Shown here in pieces: positions 39,601 to 46,443 of a stretch of DNA of 64,000 bases. The position numbers were made by a program, and so were the translations under genes. The DNA is taken from positions 6,276,001 to 6,340,000 of the forward strand of contig NZ_LN831790.1 in assembly GCF_001013905.1 (NCBI RefSeq). Direction: 5' to 3'. The first letter of the stretch is position 1. The number at the start of each line of letters is the position of its first letter. The stretch is from Streptomyces leeuwenhoekii. GTDB taxonomy: Bacteria > Actinomycetota > Actinomycetes > Streptomycetales > Streptomycetaceae. The notes beneath the pieces were generated by a model that saw only the letters and a list, made by a program, of their open reading frames with translations, was not told the DNA's origin and searched no databases.

Positions 39601-40297
39601 GCGGCGGCTGCGCACGGCGCGACACGGGGAGACGGTGCTGGTCGCGGGCGCCAAGGCGGCCACCCAGACACCACCGATCAGGTCCGGCAGGCGAGTCGTC
39701 TTCACCACGCTGGACGACGGTACGGGCCTGGTCGACCTGGCCTTCTTCGACGACTCCCACGAGGCGTGCGCCCACACCGTCTTCCATTCCTGGCTGCTGC
39801 TGGTGCGCGGGGTGGTGCAGCGCCGCGGCCCGCGCAGCCTCAGCGTGGTGGGCTCCGCCGTCTGGAACCTCGCCGAGCTGCTGGAGGTGCGCCGGGAGGA
39901 GGGCCTGGAGGGCGTCGCGGCCCGGCTCGCCGAGCCGCGTGGCGACGGGCCCGCCCCGGGCGACGGCGACGGCCCGGCGCGTCGGCGGCTGGCCGGGTCC
40001 GACGGACTGCCCGCCCCGGCCGGCTCCGCGGCCCGGGACCCGATGGAGAGCGCCCGGAGCGAGAGGAACGGAGAGAACGGAGAGAACGGAAAGGACGGAG
40101 AGAACGGAAAGGACGGTAAGGGAGGAAAGTACGAGAAGGCCGGGAAGGCCGGGAAGGCCGGGAAGGAGACGGGGGAGCGCAGGATCCGCATGCCCACGGG
40201 GTACGAGATGCACCCCTGGGCCGATCTGCGCCCCGCGGGCGAAGGGCCCGCGGTGGGAAGGAAGTTGTGGCACCAGAGTCCGGGGAGTGCGGGATGA
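36608..40297 (+). CDS. dnaE2: Error-prone DNA polymerase III alpha subunit (DnaE2/ImuC-like)
   Basis: A 1229-residue DnaE. Seen: an N-terminal PHP domain (FTHLHTVSGFSLRHGAS), the catalytic PDIDIDVES aspartates at about 439-445, further polymerase motifs, and a C-terminal OB-fold near residues 1020-1110. Second-copy DnaE proteins with a Y-family partner carry out translesion synthesis. The extreme C terminus holds a strange low-complexity Glu/Asn/Gly/Lys repeat (KDGENGKDGK) before a conserved tail TGYEMHPWADLRP. GGGAGG lies 5 nt before the GTG at 36608; upstream GTG codons are weaker. It overlaps the next gene by 4 bp (ATGA). Confidence 0.93.
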   Translation: MPGFTHLHTVSGFSLRHGASHPERLAERAFERGMDALALTDRDTLAGTVRFAKACAKAGVRPLFGVDLAVETVTPEPVRGDTSVRRDRRRAPVRGGAFVDESAPRVTFLARDGARGWAGLCRLVSAAHASTGLPAPPGQGGSSSGTPLLRRADHHADGLTVLLGPDSDVGRALAAGRPDRAARLLAPWREAYGDALRLEAVWHGRTGTGPGSLRLAARTVGFAAEQRIRPVLSNAVRYADPGMGPVADILDAARRLVPVGAAGEPDSGEAWLKDADAMLRAAERIVEAAGFRREAAHRLLEQTEATAAECVVDPEDDLGIGTVHFPEPYLVGAGHRTAQRALASRAAAGMVLRGYDRRRAYWERMHHELDIIAHHGFASYFLTVAQVVDDVRRMGIRVAARGSGAGSLVNHLLGIAHADPVEHGLLMERFLSKERVVLPDIDIDVESARRLEVYRAIIDRFGTERVATVAMPETYRVRHAIRDVGAALSMDPAEIDRVAKSFPHIRARDARAALEELPELKALAAQKERYGKLWELVEALDALPRGIAMHPCGVLLSDASLLARTPVVPTSGEGLPMSQFDKDDVEELGLLKLDVLGVRMQSAMAHAVAEVERATGERIDLDAVPEGDPATYGLIRSTETLGCFQIESPGQRDLVGRLQPSTFHDLVVDISLFRPGPVAADMVRPFIEARHGRAPVRYPHPGLEEPLRETYGVVVFHEQVIDIVHLMTGCGRGEADRVRRGLSDPESQGRIKVWFAQQAAANGYDTETIRRTWEIVEAFGSYGFCKAHAVAFAVPTYQSAWLKAHHPAAFYAGLLTHDPGMYPKRLLLADARRRGVPILPLDVNKSGAAHRIELVSESKGTRNWGLRLALSDVHGISEAEAARIADGQPYASLLDFWERARPSRPLAQRLAQVGALDAFGANRRDLQLHLTELHRGSRGAGGGQLPLSGGRRTAPAGLPDLTSAERLSAELGVLSMDASRHLMDDHRTFLDELGVVPARRLRTARHGETVLVAGAKAATQTPPIRSGRRVVFTTLDDGTGLVDLAFFDDSHEACAHTVFHSWLLLVRGVVQRRGPRSLSVVGSAVWNLAELLEVRREEGLEGVAARLAEPRGDGPAPGDGDGPARRRLAGSDGLPAPAGSAARDPMESARSERNGENGENGKDGENGKDGKGGKYEKAGKAGKAGKETGERRIRMPTGYEMHPWADLRPAGEGPAVGRKLWHQSPGSAG

Positions 40298-41268
40298 CCA
40301 TTCTCTGCGTACGTTTCCAGCTACCGCCGATGTACGAGGCGGCCCTGCCCCGATTGCTGGGGATGCTGGAGGAGTTCACCCCGGTCGTCCAGGCCCTGCC
40401 ACCGGACGGGGCACTGGCCGACCTGCGGGGCGCCGAGCGGTACTTCGGGCGCGGCGCGGTGGAGCTGGCGTCGGTGATCCGCGTCCGCGCCCTGGCGCTG
40501 TACGGCGTCGACTGTGTGATCGGCGCGGCCCCCGGGCCGATGCTGGCCCGGATGGCGCTGCGGGACGCCAGGCCCGGGGCGACCTGCGTGGTGCCCGGGG
40601 ACCCGGAGGGCATCGCGGAGTTCCTCGCCGGCAAGCCCGTCGCCGCGCTGCCCGGCGTGGGCGCCGCGACCGCCCGCACCCTGTGCGAGTACGGCCTCGA
40701 CACCCTCGGCCGGGTCGCCGCCGCACCCCTGTCCACGCTCCAGCGCCTGGTCGGCGCGAAGACCGGCCGTGAGCTGCGCGAGAAGGCAGGGGGCGTCGAC
40801 CGCGGCCGGGTGGTGCCGAACGGCGTCTCCCGGTCCCTGGCCGCCGAACGCCCCTTCGAGCGGGACGAGCTGGACCCGGACCGGCACCGCCGTGCCCTGC
40901 TCTCGGCCGCCGAGGAACTGGGGTCCCGGCTGCGCGCCCTGGACAAGGTCTGCCGCACGCTGACCCTCACCGTGCGCTACGCCGACCGGTCCGCCACGAC
41001 CCGCAGCCGCACCCTGCCGGAGCCGACCGCGCACTCGGCGTCGCTCACCCGGGCCGTGTACGGCATGTACGAGGCGCTCGGCCTGCAGCGCGCCCGGGTC
41101 CGCGCCCTCGCCCTGCGCGCCGAGGGCCTCGGCCCCGCCGAACAGGCCGCCCACCAGCTCACCTTCGACCCGGTGGACGAGAAGGTCCGCCGCATCGAGG
41201 AGGTCGCCGACCGCGCGCGGGCCAAGTTCGGGCCGCGCGCGGTGATGCCGGGGACGCTGGCCGCGTGA
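40294..41268 (+). CDS. Y-family DNA polymerase-like protein lacking catalytic acids (ImuB-like)
   Basis: A 324-residue protein with a Y-family fold: a palm-like N terminus, the helix-hairpin-helix PVAALPGVGAATARTLCEYGLDTL near 115-140, and a little-finger domain (RALDKVCRTLTLTVRY). The usual DinB metal ligands are missing: the N-terminal DxD position reads ILCVRFQLPP and the SxDEAYLDL motif reads PPDGALADLRG. It is therefore likely inactive as a polymerase and acts as an adaptor, as ImuB does for DnaE2. The ATG overlaps the dnaE2 stop. No ImuA-like gene follows. Confidence 0.88.
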   Translation: MTILCVRFQLPPMYEAALPRLLGMLEEFTPVVQALPPDGALADLRGAERYFGRGAVELASVIRVRALALYGVDCVIGAAPGPMLARMALRDARPGATCVVPGDPEGIAEFLAGKPVAALPGVGAATARTLCEYGLDTLGRVAAAPLSTLQRLVGAKTGRELREKAGGVDRGRVVPNGVSRSLAAERPFERDELDPDRHRRALLSAAEELGSRLRALDKVCRTLTLTVRYADRSATTRSRTLPEPTAHSASLTRAVYGMYEALGLQRARVRALALRAEGLGPAEQAAHQLTFDPVDEKVRRIEEVADRARAKFGPRAVMPGTLAA

Positions 41269-41299
41269 CCGGCCGGCGTCAGGGCGGCCCTTTCGGGGG

Positions 41300-42319
41300 T
41301 CAGCGGCCGTGTCCGGTGCGCACCGCGCGTCGGCGGGCCGAGGCGAACAGCGCCGCCGCGCCCAGCGCCAGTGCGGCGGCACCGCCGACGGCGAGGTACG
41401 CCGTGGTGCCGTCACCGCCGGTCTCGGCGAGCTCCGTGCCGGCGGCCTGCGCCCGGTTGGCGCCGGCGGCCGCCGGCTCCCCCTCGCCGGTGTCCGGGGC
41501 GTCGGCGCCGACCGCCGGGGTCCGGGTGCTGCCGGTCCCGCCGGCCGGGTCCGCGGTCGTACGGGCGTCGTGGTCGCCGTGGCCGTGGTTCTCGATCGTC
41601 GACCTGCCGGTACCGGCCTCGATCTGCGCGCCGGACGGCGTGGACGCCGTCGGTGCCGGGGCGGAGCCGCCGCCCGCCGTGGCGCCGCCGCCGAAGGAGA
41701 CGTCCGAGCAGGAGTAGAACGCCTCCGGGCTGTCCGAGCGCTGCCAGATCGCGTACAGCAGGTGCTTGCCGGAACGCTCGGGAAGGCTGCCGGAGAAGGT
41801 GTAGAAGCCGCCGGAGGCGACCGGGTCGGTGACCGTCGCCACCGGGTGCTCCAGGTCGAGGTCGGACCAGGCGAGCGGCCGGGCCGGGTCGTAGCCGGGC
41901 TTGGTGACGTAGACGGTGAACGTGCCCTTGTGCTGGGCGGTCACACGGTACTTGAACGTGTGCGCGCCGCTGGTCACGCTCGTCGCGGGCCAGTCGTCGC
42001 GGGCCAGGTCCAGGCCCTTGAACTCCTCGCTGTCCGCGCTGCACAGCTTGCCGTCCGGGATCAGCTCCCGGTGCCGGCCGCCGGCGTCCCCGATGCGGAT
42101 GCCGTTCCAGTCGTACAGCGCCTGCGTCCCGCCGGCCGCGACCGCCGCCTTGCACGCGGCCGACTTCGGGCTCTCGGCGCCCTCGGCGTAGCACTGCGCG
42201 ACCCGGCTGACCGGGTCGCCCATCGTCCCGTGCGCGGACGCCGGCGAGGCGGCCAGCGCGGTCAGGACGAGCGGGGCGATGCCGGCGGCGGCGACGGCGG
42301 CCGTGCGGCGTGCGGGCAT
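41300..42319 (-). CDS. AA10 lytic polysaccharide monooxygenase with sortase signal
   Basis: A 339-residue secreted copper enzyme that cleaves chitin or cellulose oxidatively. Seen: signal peptide 1-29, mature N-terminal H30 (ASA then HGTMGDPVSR) forming half of the histidine brace, and the second brace histidine in GAHTFKYRV. The catalytic domain ends near residue 200. Then comes a Ser/Thr/Pro/Gly linker containing a His-rich patch (ENHGHGDHD), the sorting motif LAETG at 297-301, a transmembrane helix and an Arg-rich tail. LAXTG is the class E sortase motif in Streptomyces, so this LPMO is wall-anchored. GAGGAG precedes the ATG. Confidence 0.93.
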   Translation of the reverse strand: MPARRTAAVAAAGIAPLVLTALAASPASAHGTMGDPVSRVAQCYAEGAESPKSAACKAAVAAGGTQALYDWNGIRIGDAGGRHRELIPDGKLCSADSEEFKGLDLARDDWPATSVTSGAHTFKYRVTAQHKGTFTVYVTKPGYDPARPLAWSDLDLEHPVATVTDPVASGGFYTFSGSLPERSGKHLLYAIWQRSDSPEAFYSCSDVSFGGGATAGGGSAPAPTASTPSGAQIEAGTGRSTIENHGHGDHDARTTADPAGGTGSTRTPAVGADAPDTGEGEPAAAGANRAQAAGTELAETGGDGTTAYLAVGGAAALALGAAALFASARRRAVRTGHGR

Positions 42320-42506
42320 GGGGAACTCCTCGGAGGACGACGGTCTGCCGGATACGCGGGCCGAGCGGCCCGATCTCGTGGGGGGGGCGATCAGCAAGCT
42401 AGCCCCCGGCGACCGGGAAATCGCCTGCGAGAGGCGGGCGGGGGAGATCCTTATGGCCGCGTTAAGGAAGAGATCAGACTGCCCTCAGGCGGCTACCGTT
42501 CGGACC

Positions 42507-42980
42507 ATGATCGACCACGTTGCCCACCAGCCGGTCAGGCCGGCCGTCACCGAAGACGTACCGGCGGTGAAGGCCGTCACCGACGCCGCGTACCACCACT
42601 ACATCGAGCGCATCGGCGTGGTGCCCCAGCCCATGGAGGCCGACCACGCGGCCGACGTGGCGGCCGGGAAGGTGTTCGTCACCGAGGAACCCGGCGGCGG
42701 GCGGGTCGTCGGCCTCGTCGTGGTGGAGGCCCGCGCCGATCACCTGTTCCTGGACAGCATCGCCGTCCACCCCGACGCGCACGGGAAGGGCGTGGGGCGG
42801 CGGCTGCTGGCGTTCGTCGACGCGCACGCGCGTGCGCTCGGCCTGCCCGAGGTGCGGCTCTACACGAACGCGATGATGTGGGAGAACCAGAAGATCTATC
42901 CGAAGTACGGCTACGAGGTCGTCGAACGCCGTGTGGACGGCCCCTACGACCGCGTCCACTACCGCAAGCGGCTGCGCTGA
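42507..42980 (+). CDS. GNAT-family N-acetyltransferase
   Basis: A 157-residue acetyltransferase. Seen: VRPAVTEDVPAVKAVTDAAY (N-terminal strand and helix), FLDSIAVHPDAHGKGVGRRLLAF (acetyl-CoA pyrophosphate-binding loop, consensus QxxGxG/A with HGKGVG), and NQKIYPKYGYEVVERR at the end. Substrate unknown. The ATG lies 8 bp after a TACCGT -10-like hexamer at 42494, so the transcript may be leaderless. A copy of the dispersed GTTCGGATCAG element follows the stop. Confidence 0.85.
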   Translation: MIDHVAHQPVRPAVTEDVPAVKAVTDAAYHHYIERIGVVPQPMEADHAADVAAGKVFVTEEPGGGRVVGLVVVEARADHLFLDSIAVHPDAHGKGVGRRLLAFVDAHARALGLPEVRLYTNAMMWENQKIYPKYGYEVVERRVDGPYDRVHYRKRLR

Positions 42981-43020
42981 CCGCACGCCGGACCCTGGGT
43001 CTTCGTTCGGATCAGTCCGG

Positions 43021-43155
43021 TCAGCCGTCCGGCCACCAGGTGCGCGCGATGTCCTTGCGGATCTCCGGACGCCCGGCGGGGCGCTCGTCGGCCTCCTCGC
43101 GGATCCGGCGGGCGTCGGTCTTCTTCAGGGGCTTGTGCACGGTCACACGGCGCAT
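43021..43155 (-). CDS. Small basic protein, 44 residues
   Basis: Too short for most gene finders but well supported: AGGAGG lies 6 nt before the ATG and the codons have strong Streptomyces third-position bias. The product begins MRRVTVHKPLKKTDARRI and ends DIARTWWPDG; it is highly charged (Arg/Lys/Glu). I do not know a function. It sits alone between the GNAT gene and the methyltransferase gene, on the opposite strand, and its 3' end touches the tail of the dispersed repeat element. Confidence 0.72.
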   Translation of the reverse strand: MRRVTVHKPLKKTDARRIREEADERPAGRPEIRKDIARTWWPDG

Positions 43156-43295
43156 GGCGGCCTCCTTCGAGGGTCCGCCGCGTTCCGCGTTCTCACGGAG
43201 GCGGACCCGTTCCCCGAACAGTTCCTCATCGCCGCACCCGTGTCAGTGGCGGCTGTCACGGCCGGGCTGTCAGTGGCGGGTGTCACCCTGGGCGC

Positions 43296-44003
43296 GTGGT
43301 GAAACACGATGGCGGCGCAGTGGCGCCGGATACCGGGGAGCCCGGTGACGGTCCTGTGAAGCAGGGTGCCGGCGGGGGCGGCGCCGACTCGGCCGCGCCC
43401 CGTGTCGACTGGGACGCGGCGGCGGCGGCCTTCGACGACGAGCCCGATCACGGCCTGCGCGACGCGGACGTGCGCCGGGCGTGGTCCGGCCGGCTGCGCT
43501 CCTGGCTGCCCGCGCGGCCGGGCGACGTCCTCGACCTGGGCTGCGGCACCGGCAGCCTGTCGCTCCTCGCCGCCGAGCAGGGACACGGCGTCACCGGCGT
43601 CGATCTGTCCCCGGCGATGCTGGAGCGGGCCCGGGCCAAGCTCGCCGGACACGACGCGGTGTTCCTGACCGGGGACGCGGCGCTGCCCCCGGTGGGGGAG
43701 CGGTGCTTCGACGCCGTCCTGGTACGGCATGTGCTGTGGACGCTGCCCGAGCCCGCCCGGGTGCTGCGGCACTGGCGGTCACTGCTGCGCCCGGGCGGGC
43801 GGCTGGTGCTGGTGGAGGGCGTGTGGGGGAGCACCGCCCCGGTCGGCATACCGGCGGACCGGCTCGCCGCCCTCCTCGCCCCGCTCGCCGGGCGCACGCG
43901 CGTGGAGCACCTGTCGGGCGACCCGGCGCTGTGGGGGAGGGCGGTGGACGACGAGCGGTACGCGGTGGTCTGGTCCTCGCCGGTCACGCGCACAACCCCC
44001 TGA
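43296..44003 (+). CDS. Class I SAM-dependent methyltransferase
   Basis: A 235-residue methyltransferase. Seen: motif I VLDLGCGTGSLSLLAA, an acidic residue at the end of strand 2 (GVDLSPAMLERARAK), VFLTGDAALPP and DAVLVRHVLWTLPEP (motif II/III), and a C-terminal VLRHWRSLLRPGGRLVLVEG. Small-molecule type; acceptor unknown. The start is GTG 43296 or the next codon GTG 43299; the first 35 residues are Gly/Asp-rich and non-conserved. It ends at a hairpin facing the acetyltransferase pseudogene. Confidence 0.83.
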   Translation: MVKHDGGAVAPDTGEPGDGPVKQGAGGGGADSAAPRVDWDAAAAAFDDEPDHGLRDADVRRAWSGRLRSWLPARPGDVLDLGCGTGSLSLLAAEQGHGVTGVDLSPAMLERARAKLAGHDAVFLTGDAALPPVGERCFDAVLVRHVLWTLPEPARVLRHWRSLLRPGGRLVLVEGVWGSTAPVGIPADRLAALLAPLAGRTRVEHLSGDPALWGRAVDDERYAVVWSSPVTRTTP

Positions 44004-44019
44004 CGGACCGTCGGCCGGT

Positions 44020-44037
44020 CCGCCCCGGCCGGGGCGG
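44020..44037. terminator. Palindromic hairpin between methyltransferase and GNAT genes
   Basis: CCGCCCCGGCCGGGGCGG is a perfect 18-bp palindrome 17 bp after the methyltransferase stop, between convergent genes. Confidence 0.7.
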
Positions 44038-44057
44038 CGACCGGACCGGGCGCCGGG

Positions 44058-45045
44058 TCAGCCGAGCCGGCGGGCATGGCGCACCTCCGTGGCGCACACC
44101 TCGTACCCGAGCCACTTGTTGACGGCGAGCATCGGGCCGTTGCCGGTGTCGTTGCCCGTGAACGCCTCCGTGACGCCGGCCGCCCGGGCCCGGTGCAGGG
44201 AGGCGTTCTTGACGAGCTTGGCCAGGCCGCGGCCGCGGAAGGCGCGGGCGGTGCCGGTCATGGCGGTCGTCATGACGGAAGGCACGGCGGGGGCAGGGTG
44301 GTCCCGTCGGCCGGGTGCGCCCGGGAGCGGGGAGGGTGCCGCCGTCGGTGTAGGTCGCGGTGAAGGCGACCGGGCGGCCACCGGCGACCGCCACCGTCGT
44401 CAGGTCCAGGTTCAGCAGGGGGTGTCTCCAGGTCTCCTCGACCCAGGCTTCGTAATCCGTGAACTCGGTGTCGATGTCGCTCGGTTCGTCCGAGGTCGTC
44501 TCCGCGTCCAGCTCGAACAGCGGACGCGGGTCGTCCGCGAAGTCGGCGGCGGTGCGCAGCTCGACGCCCGGCGGAGGCGGCGACAGCGGCGGGAGGCCGG
44601 CGGCCGCGAGGTCCAGGCGGAGGAAGTGGGCCGAGCGCCGGCGGCCGTAGCCGTGCGCTTCGGCGAAGGCCAGGCCGGCCGGCTCGTCCAGCACCCAGGT
44701 GTACAGGGTCGTCGCCCCCTGACCGGCCAGGTACTCCTCGGCGGTGCGGACCAGCAGCCCGCCGGCGCCGCGCCGGAGGCGGTCCGGGCGTACGTAGACG
44801 TCGAGGAACCCCTGGCCGGGCTCGGGGCTGCCGTGGGAGAGCCCCGTCCGAGCGGTGCCGATCACCTCTCCGTCCTCCTCCGCTACCAGGGACCGCAAGC
44901 GGGCGCCGGGGTGCGTGTGCGCGAGGGCGTGCACCACGGACTCGGGCGTGACCAGCATGAACGGCAGGGCGAGACGCCGGACCCGGGCGAAGCCCTCCAG
45001 ATCGGAGGGAACGCCGGGGCGCAGGTCGCGCACGATCACTGTCAT
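44058..45045 (-). pseudogene. Two-domain GNAT acetyltransferase, frameshifted
   Basis: The reading frame from the ATG at 45045 encodes an intact N-terminal GNAT half (LDVYVRPDRLRRGAGGLLVRT, then TTLYTWVLDEPAGLAFAE) and the start of a second domain (DLTTVAVAGGRPVAFTATY). It then runs into an Arg/Pro-rich sequence unlike any GNAT. The missing part of the second domain (GTARAFRGRGLAKLVKNASL, then GNDTGNGPMLAVNKWLGY) is present in another frame, ending at 44058. The frames differ by one base and the switch lies at about 44275-44335, in a C/G-rich stretch. It is either a recent pseudogene, a sequencing error or a programmed shift; the conserved second half argues for a recent event. Confidence 0.82.
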
Positions 45046-45113
45046 GGGCGCGCACGCTACGCGGGAACCTCTCCGGGCGCCTCCGGTTTTCCCGGGTGCG
45101 GGACAATCGTCCC

Positions 45114-45488
45114 GTGACCTTGAAGATCCACGTCGAGGACGGCGTACCGCCCTACGAGCAGGTACGCGCGCAGATCTCCGAGCAGGCCCGGTCCGGCGCG
45201 CTCCCGGTGGGGTACCGGCTGCCGACCGTGCGGGGGCTGGCCGAGTCGCTGGGGCTCGCCGCCAACACGGTCGCCAAGGCGTACCGCGCCCTGGAGGCGG
45301 ACGGGGTGATCGAGACGCGGGGCCGCAACGGCACGTTCGTGGCCGCCGCGGGCTCGGCCGCCGAGCGGCAGCTCGCGTCCGCCGCGCAGACCTACGCCGA
45401 GCGGGCCCGGCGGCTCGGGCTGGGGCAGGCCGACGCGCTGGCGGCCGTACGGGACGCCCTGCGGGCGGCGTACGGAACCCGGGAGTAG
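45114..45488 (+). CDS. GntR-family (YtrA-like) transcriptional regulator
   Basis: A 124-residue regulator consisting almost entirely of the GntR winged helix: PPYEQVRAQISEQARSGALPVGYRLPTVRGLAESLGLAANTVAKAYRALEADGVIETRGRNGTF split over residues 11-72, plus a short C-terminal helical dimerisation segment. This compact form is the YtrA subfamily, which usually controls adjacent ABC transporter genes; none is adjacent here. The GTG lies 7 bp after GACAAT, a good -10 box, so translation is probably leaderless. It is divergent from the GNAT pseudogene. Confidence 0.88.
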   Translation: MTLKIHVEDGVPPYEQVRAQISEQARSGALPVGYRLPTVRGLAESLGLAANTVAKAYRALEADGVIETRGRNGTFVAAAGSAAERQLASAAQTYAERARRLGLGQADALAAVRDALRAAYGTRE

Positions 45489-45530
45489 GGTCTTCCGCCT
45501 GGATCGGGCCGGATCAGGGCGCGGTGCCGG
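45489..45530. repeat. Partial copy of the dispersed GTTCGGATCAG element
   Basis: Starting at the GntR stop, the sequence GGGTCTTCCGCCTGGATC, then GGGCCGGATCAGGGCGCGG, matches the right half of the palindromic element at 16221-16266 read in reverse. A shorter copy follows the GNAT stop at 42997-43023. Confidence 0.65.
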
Positions 45531-45594
45531 GCCCCGCGAGCCCGGTCCGGTCCGAGCTGGAGGCCCTGGGGCGGGAGTGCCCGCCGGGCGCGGC

Positions 45595-46365
45595 TCAGAC
45601 GGGCGCCAGGTGCCCCGGTGTGCGGGTGACCGTCAGCCCCGCCGCCCGCGCCAGCCCGGCGAAGCTCACCGCGTTGCGCACCGCCGCCGCGTTCGGGTCG
45701 TTGTTGAAGTACGCGTACACATCGGCCGGCTCCGGCCAGGCGGCGGCGACACGGGCCGCCCAGGCCGCCAGGGCCCGCCGGCCGTAGTGCGGCCAGGGCA
45801 GGGCACGGCCCTGGTGGAAGCGGACGTACCCCCAGCCGGCGGTGCGCCACAGCGGGGTCACGGGCCGGGACAGCACGTCGGCCCAGCACAGCGCGGCGCC
45901 CCGGGCCCGCAGCACCTCGTGCACCTCGGGCGTCCACCAGGACGGATGGCGGGGCTCCACCGCGACCCGGACGCCGGGCGGGAAGCAGGCGAGACAGGCG
46001 TCCAGCAGCTCCGCGTCGGCGCGCAGCGTGGGCGGCAACTGGAGCAGCACCGGGCCCAGACGGTCGCCCAGCCCGGCGGCGTGGGCCAGCAGCCGGTGCA
46101 CCGGCTCCTCCGGCTCCCGCAGCCGCTTGACGTGCGTCAGGAAGCGGCTCGCCTTGACCGCGACGACGAAGTCCGGCGGCGTGCGCTCCCGCCAGGCCGC
46201 GAAGGTCTCCGGGGACGGCAGCCGGTAGAAGGCGTTGTTGCTCTCCACGGTGGCGAAGCCCGCCGCGTACTCCTCCAGCCACCGCCGTATGGGACAGCCC
46301 TCCGGGTACAGCACGCCTCGCCAGTCCTTGTACTGCCACCCCGACGTTCCGACATACAGGGTCAT
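45595..46365 (-). CDS. DUF72 domain protein
   Basis: A 256-residue protein of the DUF72 TIM-barrel family. Seen: the N-terminal YVGTSGWQYKDWRGVLYPEG, TVESNNAFYRLPSPETFAAW, FVVAVKASRFLTHVKRL, VAVEPRHPSWW and, near the end, YAYFNNDPNAAAVRNA, all family hallmarks. Function is unknown, although the barrel carries conserved Glu, His and Asn residues that suggest an enzyme. The ATG is at 46365. Confidence 0.9.
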   Translation of the reverse strand: MTLYVGTSGWQYKDWRGVLYPEGCPIRRWLEEYAAGFATVESNNAFYRLPSPETFAAWRERTPPDFVVAVKASRFLTHVKRLREPEEPVHRLLAHAAGLGDRLGPVLLQLPPTLRADAELLDACLACFPPGVRVAVEPRHPSWWTPEVHEVLRARGAALCWADVLSRPVTPLWRTAGWGYVRFHQGRALPWPHYGRRALAAWAARVAAAWPEPADVYAYFNNDPNAAAVRNAVSFAGLARAAGLTVTRTPGHLAPV

Positions 46366-46443
46366 ACGCCCATCAAAACACCGGAAGCGAGGCGGGCGCC
46401 CGTCGCCGTGAGGCACCGGCGGACGCGAGCGCCGCGCCCGCCG

